Source: Myxococcales bacterium
GTDB taxonomy: Bacteria; Myxococcota_A; Bradymonadia; UBA7976; UBA1532
Assembly: GCA_020633465.1 (NCBI GenBank)
Contig: JACKDN010000024.1
Coordinates: forward strand, 70,001-134,000
Length of the DNA stretch: 64,000 nucleotides
Reading direction: 5' to 3'
Part shown: piece by piece, positions 47,179 through 54,940 of the stretch
How the letters are laid out: every line of letters starts with the position of its first letter
Position numbering within the stretch: the stretch's first letter is position 1
Translations under genes and position numbers: made by a program
Notes under the pieces: model-generated
Told to the model about the DNA's origin: nothing
The model's database searches: none
The model's input: the letters and a program-made list of their open reading frames with translations, nothing else

Positions 47179-49299
47179 GTGAGCAACGGATTCAGCGCGC
47201 AGTTCGACGCCGAGACCGGCATCGCCACCCTCCTGATGCAGATGGAGGGGCGGGCGAACAAGATCAACATGGCCTTTGGCGAGGGCTTCGCCGCCGCGCT
47301 CGACGACTGCCTGGCCTTCGAGGGGCTGAAGGGCATCATCGTCGCCAGCGGGCACAAGGACTTCTGCGTCGGGGCCGACCTCGACTTCGTCTATCGGTCG
47401 CGCGACGCGGCGGTGTTCCGCGACCAGGTGCGGCAGGTGAACGCCCTGTACCGCAAGCTCGAGACGGCGGGCGTGCCGGTCGTCGCGGCGCTGACCGGCT
47501 CGGCGCTGGGCGGCGGCTACGAGGTGGCGCTGGCCTGCCACCACCGCGTCGCGCTCGACTCGCCCGCGGTGCAGCTCGGCCTGCCCGAGGTGAACCTGGG
47601 CGTCATCCCCGGCGCCGGCGGCACGCAGCGGCTGCCCCGGCTGATCGGCCTGCAGGCGGCGCTCGAGCACGTGGCGCAGGGCAAGATCGTGCGCGCGCCG
47701 CAGGCGAAGAAGGCCGGGCTGGTGGACGACCTGCAGCCCACGCGCGAGGCGGTGCTCGAGGCGGCGGCCGCGTGGATCGCCGCGAACCCGCGCGCCAAGC
47801 AGCCCTGGGACAGCAAGGGCTTCCGGTACCCCGGCGGCGTGCAGCCCGACACCGGCGACGCGCGCAACCTGTTCGCGGCCGGCGCGGCGATGCTGGTGAA
47901 GAAGACCGCCGGCGCGTACGCCGCGCCCGAGGCCGCGGTGTCGGCCATCTACGAGGGCACGCTGGTCGGCCTCGACGCCGGCCTCGAGGTCGAGACCACC
48001 TACTTCGTCAACCGCGTGGTCAGCGACCAGGCCAAGGACATGATCCGGACGTTCTGGTACCACAAGAACGCCGTGGACAAGCAGGAGGGCCTGCCGCGCG
48101 CCGACGACGCGCGCGTCGAGACGGTGGCCATCCTGGGCGCGGGCATGATGGGAGCCGGCCTGGCCTTCGTCTTCGCGCAGCGCGGCTTCGAGGTGCTGCT
48201 GAAGGACATCGGCCAGGAGGCGCTCGAGCGCGGCCTGGCCCACTGCCAGGCGCAGGCCGGCAAGCTGCGGCACCTGTCGACCGAGGATCGCGACGCGCTC
48301 TTGTCGCGCATCACCGGCACCCTGAACGTCGAGGATCTGGCCGACGCCGACCTGGTGATCGAGGCGGTCTTCGAGAACATCGACCTGAAGCACGAGGTCA
48401 TCCGCGAGACCGAGGCGGTGCTGAGCCCCGAGGCGATCTTCGCGTCGAACACCTCGGCGCTGCCCATCGGCGATCTGGCGAAGGCGTCGGTGCGCCCGGC
48501 CAACTTCATCGGCCTGCACTTCTTCTCGCCCGTCGAGAAGATGCCGCTGGTCGAGGTGATCACCGCCGAGGGCACGGGCGAAGAGACGCTGGCGCGCGCG
48601 CTGAAGGTGATGGGGACGATCAAGAAGACGCCCATCGTCGTGAACGACGGCTACGGCTTCTACACCACGCGCTTCTTCTCGGCCTACATCATGGAGGCCG
48701 CCCAGCTGGTCAGCGAGGGCCACGACCCGGTGCTGATCGAGTGGGCCGCGCGCCAGGCCGGCATGGTGGTGGCGCCGCTGAAGGTGTTCGACGAGGTGAC
48801 GCTGTCGCTGGCCGCGCACGGCCTGGACATGCGCGAGAAGTACGAGGGCAAGCCCCTCGACTTCGGCGCCGCCCGCGTGGTGCGCAAGATGGTCGGGCTG
48901 GGCCGCACCGGCAAGGCGGCCGGCAAGGGCTTCTACGACTACGCCGCCCAGCCCCGGAAGCTGTGGGACGGCCTGAAGGATCTGGCCGAGGGCACGCCCG
49001 AGGTCACCGGCGTCGACTACCTGGCCGACCGCCTGATGCTGGTGCAGGTGAACGAGGCCGCGCGCTGCCTGGACGAGGGCATCCTGCGCACCCACCGCGA
49101 CGCCGAGATCGGCGCCATCCTCGGCGTCGGCTTCAGCCCCGCCAGCGGCGGCCCGCTGGCGTGGATCGATCGCCGCGGCGTGCGGGACGTGGTCGAGAAG
49201 CTGGACGCGCTGGCGGCGCGGCTGGGCGATCACTACGCGCCGCCGGCGTTGCTGCGGCGCATGGCGGAGAACGGGGAGCGGTTCTTCGAGAAGGTCTGA
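47179..49299 (+). CDS. fadB: Bifunctional enoyl-CoA hydratase / 3-hydroxyacyl-CoA dehydrogenase
   Basis: 706 aa from GTG 47179. The N-terminal crotonase domain (1-190) has SALGGGYEVALACHHRVA and LPEVNLGVIPGAGGTQRLPR, whose Glu residues are catalytic. A linker follows, then the NAD-binding 3-hydroxyacyl-CoA dehydrogenase (about 310-495: VAILGAGMMGAGLAFVFAQRG, SNTSALPIGDLA, GLHFFSPVEKMPLVEV) and the C-terminal HCDH repeats (500-700). It is full length for FadB/FadJ. Together with fadA it forms the multifunctional complex. No acyl-CoA dehydrogenase is adjacent. Confidence 0.95.
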   Translation: MSNGFSAQFDAETGIATLLMQMEGRANKINMAFGEGFAAALDDCLAFEGLKGIIVASGHKDFCVGADLDFVYRSRDAAVFRDQVRQVNALYRKLETAGVPVVAALTGSALGGGYEVALACHHRVALDSPAVQLGLPEVNLGVIPGAGGTQRLPRLIGLQAALEHVAQGKIVRAPQAKKAGLVDDLQPTREAVLEAAAAWIAANPRAKQPWDSKGFRYPGGVQPDTGDARNLFAAGAAMLVKKTAGAYAAPEAAVSAIYEGTLVGLDAGLEVETTYFVNRVVSDQAKDMIRTFWYHKNAVDKQEGLPRADDARVETVAILGAGMMGAGLAFVFAQRGFEVLLKDIGQEALERGLAHCQAQAGKLRHLSTEDRDALLSRITGTLNVEDLADADLVIEAVFENIDLKHEVIRETEAVLSPEAIFASNTSALPIGDLAKASVRPANFIGLHFFSPVEKMPLVEVITAEGTGEETLARALKVMGTIKKTPIVVNDGYGFYTTRFFSAYIMEAAQLVSEGHDPVLIEWAARQAGMVVAPLKVFDEVTLSLAAHGLDMREKYEGKPLDFGAARVVRKMVGLGRTGKAAGKGFYDYAAQPRKLWDGLKDLAEGTPEVTGVDYLADRLMLVQVNEAARCLDEGILRTHRDAEIGAILGVGFSPASGGPLAWIDRRGVRDVVEKLDALAARLGDHYAPPALLRRMAENGERFFEKV

Positions 49300-49344
49300 T
49301 CCCGACGTGAGGCGTGAACGGGCACGGTGCACGGGACGAAAAAC

Positions 49345-49572
49345 GTGCCCGTGCCCGTGCCCGACCCGCCGCCAGGCACGCGCCGCCTCGACGCTCGGGG
49401 CGAATCCCTTGACCTTGACCTTGACCTTGACCTTGCCCCCCCGCCGCCAGGCACGCCCCGCCTCCGCGCTCGGGGCGTCGCGCTCGACCTCGACCTCGAC
49501 CTCGACCGTGGCCGTCCGGCGGTCGTACGCCCTGCCCTCTTCGGGCACGGGCACGGGCACGGGCACGGGCAC
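49345..49572. repeat. Intergenic cluster of hexanucleotide repeats
   Basis: The 429-nt stretch 49300-49728 holds no convincing gene. It contains (GTGCCC)3 at 49345-49362, (GACCTT)4 at 49411-49434, (CGACCT)3 at 49485-49502 and (GGGCAC)5 at 49543-49572. The first and last are reverse complements of each other. Two 38-bp direct repeats, starting CCCGCCGCCAGGCACG (49365-49402 and 49440-49477), differ at a few positions. So two related modules of 38-bp block plus hexamer run lie side by side between inverted hexamer arms. ORFs through it only spell dipeptide-like repeats. Confidence 0.85.
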
Positions 49573-49657
49573 GTCTGCTTCGATGTGGCTGGGGGCGGTC
49601 CCGCGCAGGATGGCCTGACCCTGCCGACGTGCACCGGTTCCAGCGACCTGGGCAGCC

Positions 49658-49686
49658 TTGCCGTCTCGCGGCCTCGGCGCTAGGCT
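49658..49686 (+). promoter_or_regulatory. Promoter of the Xre/RES toxin-antitoxin pair
   Basis: -35 TTGCCG (49658-49663), 17-nt spacer, -10 TAGGCT (49681-49686). The predicted start near 49693 leaves about 36 nt to the ATG at 49729, with GAGAGGAGG before the start codon. Confidence 0.5.
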
Positions 49687-49728
49687 TCACGAAGCATCCC
49701 GCCGTGAGACGGCGAGAGGAGGCTCGAC

Positions 49729-50310
49729 ATGGCGACCGCGGCCGACCCGCGCTGGCTCCAGGACCACGGCATCGATCTGGCGCCCGAGGCCTTCCTGAGC
49801 CTGGTACGCGACGCCGTGGCGCGGATCGCGTCGCCTCAGCCCGCCTCCGATCCCCATGACGACCTGACGCCGGCCGAGGTCGAGGTCTTGGAGCGGGGTG
49901 GCTTCGACCTGAGCGCGCGCGACCTCGGGGACGCCGATCCCGTCGCGCGCACCGCCGCCGAGTTCGCCGCGCTGCTCGCCACCAGCGCCAGCACCGCCGA
50001 CGTGGCCGAGCGTCTCGGCGTCGATGCCAGCCGCGTCCGACAGCTGCTGGGGGCGAACCGTCTCTTCGGTGTCCGCTCGGACGCCGGGTGGCGCATCCCC
50101 ACGTTCCAGCTGACCGATCGAGGCTTGCTACCTGCCCTGGGCGAGGTGGTCGCCGCGCTCGACCCGGCGCTGCACCCCGTCGCGGTGCATCGCTGGTTCA
50201 CGACCCGCACCGACGATCTGCCCGCCGAGCACGGCCCGCTGAGCCCGCGCGACTGGCTGCGCGCAGGCTACCCCCCGGCGACGGTCATCGAGCTCGCGCG
50301 CCACCTCTGA
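49729..50310 (+). CDS. Antitoxin of RES-type module (Xre/DUF2384-like)
   Basis: 193 aa. The N-terminal half is helical. A helix-turn-helix lies at about 85-110 (STADVAERLGVDASRVRQLL). The C-terminal part (about 120-190: LTDRGLLPALGEVVAALDP, VHRWFTTRTDDL, LSPRDWLRAGYPPATVIEL) follows the pattern of the toxin-binding domain of Xre/MbcA-type antitoxins. It is followed at 24 nt by the RES-domain gene, the standard antitoxin-toxin order. Such antitoxins block the RES active site and autorepress. Confidence 0.82.
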   Translation: MATAADPRWLQDHGIDLAPEAFLSLVRDAVARIASPQPASDPHDDLTPAEVEVLERGGFDLSARDLGDADPVARTAAEFAALLATSASTADVAERLGVDASRVRQLLGANRLFGVRSDAGWRIPTFQLTDRGLLPALGEVVAALDPALHPVAVHRWFTTRTDDLPAEHGPLSPRDWLRAGYPPATVIELARHL

Positions 50311-50334
50311 CGCCGACGGACCGGAACGCACGCC

Positions 50335-50958
50335 GTGCCCAAGTTTCCGCACGCACCGCCCGCCGCGCGCCTGGCCGCGCTGGGCCCAGAGCGGGTCACG
50401 CTGCCTGCCGGCACCGAGCTGTGGCGCATCTACTTCCGGGGGGGCGCTCACCCGGTTCGCTGGGGCGCGTTCCGCGCGTACGGACCCACGAACAGCCGCT
50501 TCGACCACCACCTCGAGCCGTCGTCCGTCCAGGATCGGAAGATCGCCTACCTCGCCGCCCACGGCCCCACCTGCGTCGCCGAGGCTTTCCAGCACACGCG
50601 CCTGATCGACCGCCGCGCGCGCGCCCCCTGGCTGGTGCGCTTCGCCCTCGGCCGCGCCGTCACGCTGCTCGATCTGACGGGCGCCTGGCCCACCCGCGCC
50701 GGCGCCTCCATGGCGATCAACAGCGGCCCGCGCCCGCGCGCCCGCGAGTGGTCCCGCGCCATCTACGCGGCCTTCCCCGACATCGAGGGCCTGCTGTACG
50801 GCTCGTCGATGCACGCCAACCGCCCCGCGATCGCCCTGTACGAGCGCGCCCTCGACGCCGTACCGAAGACGCCTCTCTTCAACCGGCCGCTCGCCGATCC
50901 CGCGCTGCTCCGCCCCCTGCGCAACGCGGCCGTCGACTTGGGCTACGGGTTGTTGTGA
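50335..50958 (+). CDS. RES-domain toxin (predicted NAD+-consuming)
   Basis: 207 aa from GTG 50335. The RES fold, with its named Arg-Glu-Ser pattern: Arg in ELWRIYF and/or GAFRAYGPTNSRFDHH, Glu in CVAEAFQHTR, Ser in YGSSMHANRPAIALYERA. Characterised RES toxins (MbcT, Res) degrade NAD+. Length and gene order fit the type II module with the preceding antitoxin. No Shine-Dalgarno is obvious, so translation may depend on upstream translation. Confidence 0.85.
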   Translation: MPKFPHAPPAARLAALGPERVTLPAGTELWRIYFRGGAHPVRWGAFRAYGPTNSRFDHHLEPSSVQDRKIAYLAAHGPTCVAEAFQHTRLIDRRARAPWLVRFALGRAVTLLDLTGAWPTRAGASMAINSGPRPRAREWSRAIYAAFPDIEGLLYGSSMHANRPAIALYERALDAVPKTPLFNRPLADPALLRPLRNAAVDLGYGLL

Positions 50959-51104
50959 CGCGTCCACAGGCGGCGCCGGCTCGGGCCCGGCTCGGCAGAG
51001 GTGCCACCGAAACCTCGGCGGCTCAGCGTGGCGGTCTGCGCGCGGACGCCGTGGGCGTCGCAACGAAGCGTCGCGCCCTCGCGTTCGCGGCTGGCCCCGC
51101 CGCG

Positions 51105-51133
51105 TGGACACGCTCCACCGTCCGCCGTAGGCT
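51105..51133 (+). promoter_or_regulatory. Promoter of AAA-nuclease gene, leaderless geometry
   Basis: -35 TGGACA (51105-51110), 17-nt spacer, -10 TAGGCT (51128-51133), then 6 nt to GTG 51140. No ribosome-binding site precedes the GTG. Confidence 0.5.
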
Positions 51134-51139
51134 GGCGCG

Positions 51140-52720
51140 GTGAGCCGGTTCTTCAACACCGCTGGACCCTGTGACCCGCGCTTCCACTACATGGTGCCGC
51201 CCGAAGAGCGGCTGCCCGAGGTGCGCCGGCTGCTCGATCGGATGGGCTACGTCGTGGTGCACGCGCCCCGACAGACGGGCAAGACCACCATCCTGCGCAC
51301 GCTCGCCAAGGCGCTGACCGCGGAGGGGCGCTTCGCCGCGCTGCACTTCTCCTGCGAGCAGGCCAAGGTCGCCGAAGACGACTACGGTGCGGCCGAACAA
51401 ATCGTGCTGGCCGCGCTGCGGCTGAGCGCAGCCGACGCCCTGCCGGAGGACCTTTGCCCGCCACCTTGGCCGGAGAGTGCCGCGCCGGGGACACTGCTGC
51501 GGGCCGCGCTGCGTGCGTGGACCCGCGCCTGCCCCCGACCCTTGGTGCTTTTCTTCGACGAGATCGACGCCCTGCGCGGCCAGTCGCTGATCTCGGTGCT
51601 CAGCCAGCTCCGCGCCGGCTACCCCGATCGCCCGGACAACTTCCCCTGGTCCATGGTCCTCTGCGGGCTGCGCGATGTCCGGGACTACAAGCTCGCCTCG
51701 GGCGGCGAGGCCCCTCGGCTCGGTAGCTCGAGCCCGTTCAACATCAAGATCCGATCCTTGCGGGTGGGCGACTTCGATCTCGACGAGATCCGGATGCTGG
51801 TCGCGCAGCACACCGCGGACACGGGCCAGACCTTCGCCGAAGCGGCCATCGAGCGCATCGGCGAGGTCACCGCGGGTCAGCCGTGGCTGGTCAACGCGCT
51901 GGCGAACGAGGTGACCGCCGAGATGGGCGTCGAGCCGCCGGCGCCGATCACCGTCGAGCACGTCGACCATGCCCGGGAGCGCCTCATCCTCGCGCGGCAG
52001 ACCCACCTCGACTCCCTGGCCGCGCGCCTGGCCGAGCCGCGGGTGCGCCGTGTCCTCGAGCCGCTGCTGGCGGGCGCGGTGGTACCGGAGGACGCGTACG
52101 ACGACGACTTCCAGTACGTGCGGGATCTCGGGCTCCTCGCGCCCGACCGGCCGGTCCGCATGGCCAACCCCATGTATCAGGAGGTCATCGCGCGCGTGCT
52201 CAGCGCGGCCGCCGAGGAGATGGTCACCGCGGCGCCACGCAGCTTCGTCCTGCCCGACGGCCGCCTCGACTTCGAGCGATTGCTGAACGAGTTCGCGGCC
52301 TTCTGGCTTCAGCACGGCGACGTGCTCACGCAGCGGATGAACTATCACGAGGTCGCCCCGCAGTTGGTGCTGATGGCCTTCCTGCAGCGCGTGGTCAACG
52401 GCGGCGGCCACATCCACCGGGAGTACGGTATCGGCCGCGGCCGCATCGACCTGCTGGTGCGCTGGCCCTGGACCGACGCCCGAGGCGAGCGCAGCGAGCA
52501 GCTCGAAGCGCTGGAGCTGAAGGTGTGGTCCACCGGGCGCCCCGACCCGCTCGACGAGGGCCTGCGCCAGCTCGACGGCTACCTCGACCGCCTCGCGCTC
52601 GCCACCGGCGTCCTGGTCATCTTCGACCGCCGCGCCGACGCCGCGCCGATCCACGAACGCACCCGCCTCGGGCGAGCGACGACCCCCGCCGGCCGCGACG
52701 TGACGCTCTTCCGCGCCTGA
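51140..52720 (+). CDS. AAA ATPase with C-terminal PD-(D/E)XK-like nuclease domain
   Basis: 526 aa from GTG 51140. N-terminal P-loop ATPase with Walker A APRQTGKTT (42-50) and Walker B LVLFFDEID (135-143), followed by a winged-helix-like region (about 270-360). At about 420-500 the pattern GIGRGRIDLLVRWP, then LEALELKVW and LRQLDGYLDRLAL, matches the D...ExK core and trailing helix of PD-(D/E)XK enzymes. The architecture is like the AAA_14/DUF-type ATPase-nuclease proteins scattered in mobile and defence regions. It lies next to a toxin-antitoxin pair. The function is unproven. Confidence 0.82.
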   Translation: MSRFFNTAGPCDPRFHYMVPPEERLPEVRRLLDRMGYVVVHAPRQTGKTTILRTLAKALTAEGRFAALHFSCEQAKVAEDDYGAAEQIVLAALRLSAADALPEDLCPPPWPESAAPGTLLRAALRAWTRACPRPLVLFFDEIDALRGQSLISVLSQLRAGYPDRPDNFPWSMVLCGLRDVRDYKLASGGEAPRLGSSSPFNIKIRSLRVGDFDLDEIRMLVAQHTADTGQTFAEAAIERIGEVTAGQPWLVNALANEVTAEMGVEPPAPITVEHVDHARERLILARQTHLDSLAARLAEPRVRRVLEPLLAGAVVPEDAYDDDFQYVRDLGLLAPDRPVRMANPMYQEVIARVLSAAAEEMVTAAPRSFVLPDGRLDFERLLNEFAAFWLQHGDVLTQRMNYHEVAPQLVLMAFLQRVVNGGGHIHREYGIGRGRIDLLVRWPWTDARGERSEQLEALELKVWSTGRPDPLDEGLRQLDGYLDRLALATGVLVIFDRRADAAPIHERTRLGRATTPAGRDVTLFRA

Positions 52721-52833
52721 CGCGGCGGGGGCGGGGGGCGGGCGCGCCACCACCCCTCCCGTATCTGCCGGTCATCGAGGACGGCTGGGCCGGATTGCAC
52801 CCACGGGCCCGAGAACGCCGCCAAGGGCCCGCA

Positions 52834-53430
52834 TCACAGCCTCGGTGTACCGTCAGCGAAGCGCCGCGCATCCACGTTGTCGATGGTCTCGTAGCCCTGA
52901 ATCATGAGTGCCTCGATGGATCGGACGATCCCTGGTTCCACCTCGGTGCGCATGCGCTCCTGCCAACCTGGCCACGCCCCTCCGACGTCGAAGAAGTCCC
53001 GGATTACGTTCCGGAGGATATCTCGCACGAACGGCTCTGGCTCACCTGCAATGGCTACCAGCACTTTCTCGCAGGCCGCCTGAGCCGGGATCGCCTGGAC
53101 CAACTCCCTCCAGACGGCAAGCGTCCCCACGGCATAGCTGGACCCCAACCGCCGCACCAACCAGAGCACGGCGTCCAGGAAACGCTCCCCGTCGACGACC
53201 GCCCGCTGACTGGAAGCTGCACGAGATAAGTAGTGGTCGATGTAGTCTGGGATGACTTCTACCGGTGACTCGGAGAGGTCCAGCGAAGGTTCGGACCGAA
53301 ACCAGTGCTGCTTCGCCCGGTGGAACTCCAATTCCCTGTCGAAGCCCACCACCGAGTTCGGCTCGACCCAGGGGACTGGCCCGGTATCTGCCTCGATGCG
53401 CCACCTCAGCTCGCCAAGCAAATGGATCAT
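52834..53430 (-). CDS. Unrecognised accessory protein
   Basis: 198 aa from ATG 53430. The frame extends to 53508, but the extra 26 residues are basic low-complexity. Mixed alpha/beta, no signal or membrane span. It begins IHLLGELRWRIEADTGPVPWV, and the middle has DYIDHYLSRAASSQRAVVDG and WLVRRLGSSYAVGTLAVWREL. Base composition looks somewhat less GC-rich than in the neighbours (by eye). It faces the AAA-nuclease gene, stop to stop. Position in the accessory segment suggests transferred DNA, perhaps an immunity or hypothetical cargo gene. Confidence 0.62.
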   Translation of the reverse strand: MIHLLGELRWRIEADTGPVPWVEPNSVVGFDRELEFHRAKQHWFRSEPSLDLSESPVEVIPDYIDHYLSRAASSQRAVVDGERFLDAVLWLVRRLGSSYAVGTLAVWRELVQAIPAQAACEKVLVAIAGEPEPFVRDILRNVIRDFFDVGGAWPGWQERMRTEVEPGIVRSIEALMIQGYETIDNVDARRFADGTPRL

Positions 53431-53976
53431 CCGACGGGGGCCTCTTTGTGCTCGAGATGGCGGTTCACCTTCTTCGCCTCGCCTCTTCGGGCTCGCGCCC
53501 GACCGCAAACGGATGTTCAGAATCAGCTCACCGTGGAGACTGGTCGCGCCCCGAGACGTGTCGGCCCGCAGGAGCGCGCTCGGACGAACGGCCCGCGCGG
53601 CGAGGGCCGCCGACGCTCGCCGCTTCGCCCGCGCGCGCCAGCGACAGGCAGATCTGTCGGAGCTGACTGACCCGGACGAGCCGCGCGGTGACCGCTTCCG
53701 GCCTCATGTCAGGCTTCATCACCGCCCTCCAGCAGCTTGGCGATATCCTCACGGCCCTGGCCCGAGTCGCGGAGCCCCGCCAGGTCCAGCACGCGCGCCT
53801 CCACACGAGGGGGAGCGTAGCCGCTGCGGCCTCGACCCGTCGAAGCGGGCGTTGAAGCTCACTGCTGAGCACCGCCGACTTCAGAATTGCCTGGCACTGT
53901 GAGAGCCCGTGCGCCGTGCCCGGGGGAGGGCAAGGGCAAGGGCAAGGGCAAGGGACCGCCGGGGCGGCTGGGGCGC
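53431..53976 (-). other. Gap with gene debris and a short ORF
   Basis: 546 nt without a confident gene. On the minus strand a frame ending at 53709 reads VEARVLDLAGLRDSGQGRED, then IAKLLEGGDEA and a stop. This looks like a real protein C-terminus without a beginning. A 63-codon ORF (53719-53528, opening KPDMRPEAVTARLVRVSQLR) overlaps that end. It may be a small partner gene or the rest of the debris. The right end carries a hexamer repeat (53928-53951). Confidence 0.4.
53928..53951. repeat. Hexanucleotide repeat (GGGCAA)4
   Basis: Four perfect copies of GGGCAA between the accessory segment and the outer-membrane barrel gene. It is one base different from the GGGCAC unit at 49543-49572, so similar repeats stand on both sides of the 49.7-53.9 kb segment. 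Confidence 0.85.
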
Positions 53977-54819
53977 TCAGAGGAAGTAGTACGCGACGCC
54001 CAGGGCCACCTCGGCCTGCCACTCCCACTCGGTGACGAACGGGCAGGGGTCCGTGACCGAGCAGCCCTCGGTGTCGAGCCGATCGTCGATGGAGTCACCG
54101 AGGCTCGGGTTCCAGGCGCCGCGCAGGATCAGCGGGATGCGCACGTCGGCGCCCTGCACCGGCAGCATGAACTCGAAGCCGAAACCGAAGGCCAGGGTGA
54201 GGTAGTTGTCGGCCACCGCCGCGACGGAAGGCGTCACGGGCAGCGACGACTCGGCCTCCGGCTCGCCGGGGAAGACGAACTCAGGGCCGATGAACAGGAA
54301 GGGCCGCACCGGCTTCACCGGGGCCGCCACCTTGACCATGATCGGAAGGTGGAAGGCCTCCTGACTGAGCGTCACGTCGATCTTGGTCGTCCCGAGCGTC
54401 AGATCGCCCTTGCCCTGATCGAGGCTGTAGAAGAAGCCCAACTCCAACCCGACGATGCCGCGCCACATGCCGCTGACGGTCAGGCCGCCGCCGCCGCCCA
54501 CGCCGCCGAATCCGGGGTACAGCGCACGCACCTGCTGACCGTTGGGCCCGGTGCGCACCTTGTCGCCCTCCGAGAGCTCGGTCAGGAAGCTGCCGTTCAC
54601 GAACCCGAGCGCGCTGACGCCCACCTCCCACTCGCGCCGGATCTCGCCCTCCCAGTCGGTGGCCTCGGCGGGCACCGCGGGCGGGACGCCCGCCTCGGGC
54701 GCGGCGGGCACCTCGGGCATCGGCGTGGGCTTCGGCACGGACTGGGCGTCCGGCTGGGCGACCGCCACCAGGGGTGCCGTGATCAACGCCAGGGCGCACG
54801 ACGACTTCAGCAGACGCAT
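53977..54819 (-). CDS. Predicted outer-membrane beta-barrel protein
   Basis: 280 aa from ATG 54819. GGGAGG lies 5 nt upstream, and an in-frame GTG at 54825 overlaps that site. The signal peptide (LLKSSCALALITAPLVAVAQ) is followed by a Pro/Ala-rich segment to about residue 55, then amphipathic strands (EWEVGVSALGFVNGSFL, GLTVSGMWRGIVGLELGFFY, NYLTLAFGFGFEFMLPV). It ends in the aromatic strand ALGVAYYFL typical of barrels. The insert CSVTDPCPF probably forms a disulfide loop. No specific family. Monocistronic, divergent from the DUF255 gene. Confidence 0.78.
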   Translation of the reverse strand: MRLLKSSCALALITAPLVAVAQPDAQSVPKPTPMPEVPAAPEAGVPPAVPAEATDWEGEIRREWEVGVSALGFVNGSFLTELSEGDKVRTGPNGQQVRALYPGFGGVGGGGGLTVSGMWRGIVGLELGFFYSLDQGKGDLTLGTTKIDVTLSQEAFHLPIMVKVAAPVKPVRPFLFIGPEFVFPGEPEAESSLPVTPSVAAVADNYLTLAFGFGFEFMLPVQGADVRIPLILRGAWNPSLGDSIDDRLDTEGCSVTDPCPFVTEWEWQAEVALGVAYYFL

Positions 54820-54940
54820 CCTCACCTCCCGCTGCGGTGTGCAAGCGGATTAGCACAGACGCCCCCCGCGCGGAAGCCGGCCGCGCGCATCCGGTGGGCG
54901 CCGCGGCTCATCCCTCCCGCGTCCCCCAAGGAGCCCGCCG

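Noticed and set aside
49345..49572. CRISPR array
   Set aside because: Units are 6-bp tandem repeats without unique spacers; no cas genes are in the window.
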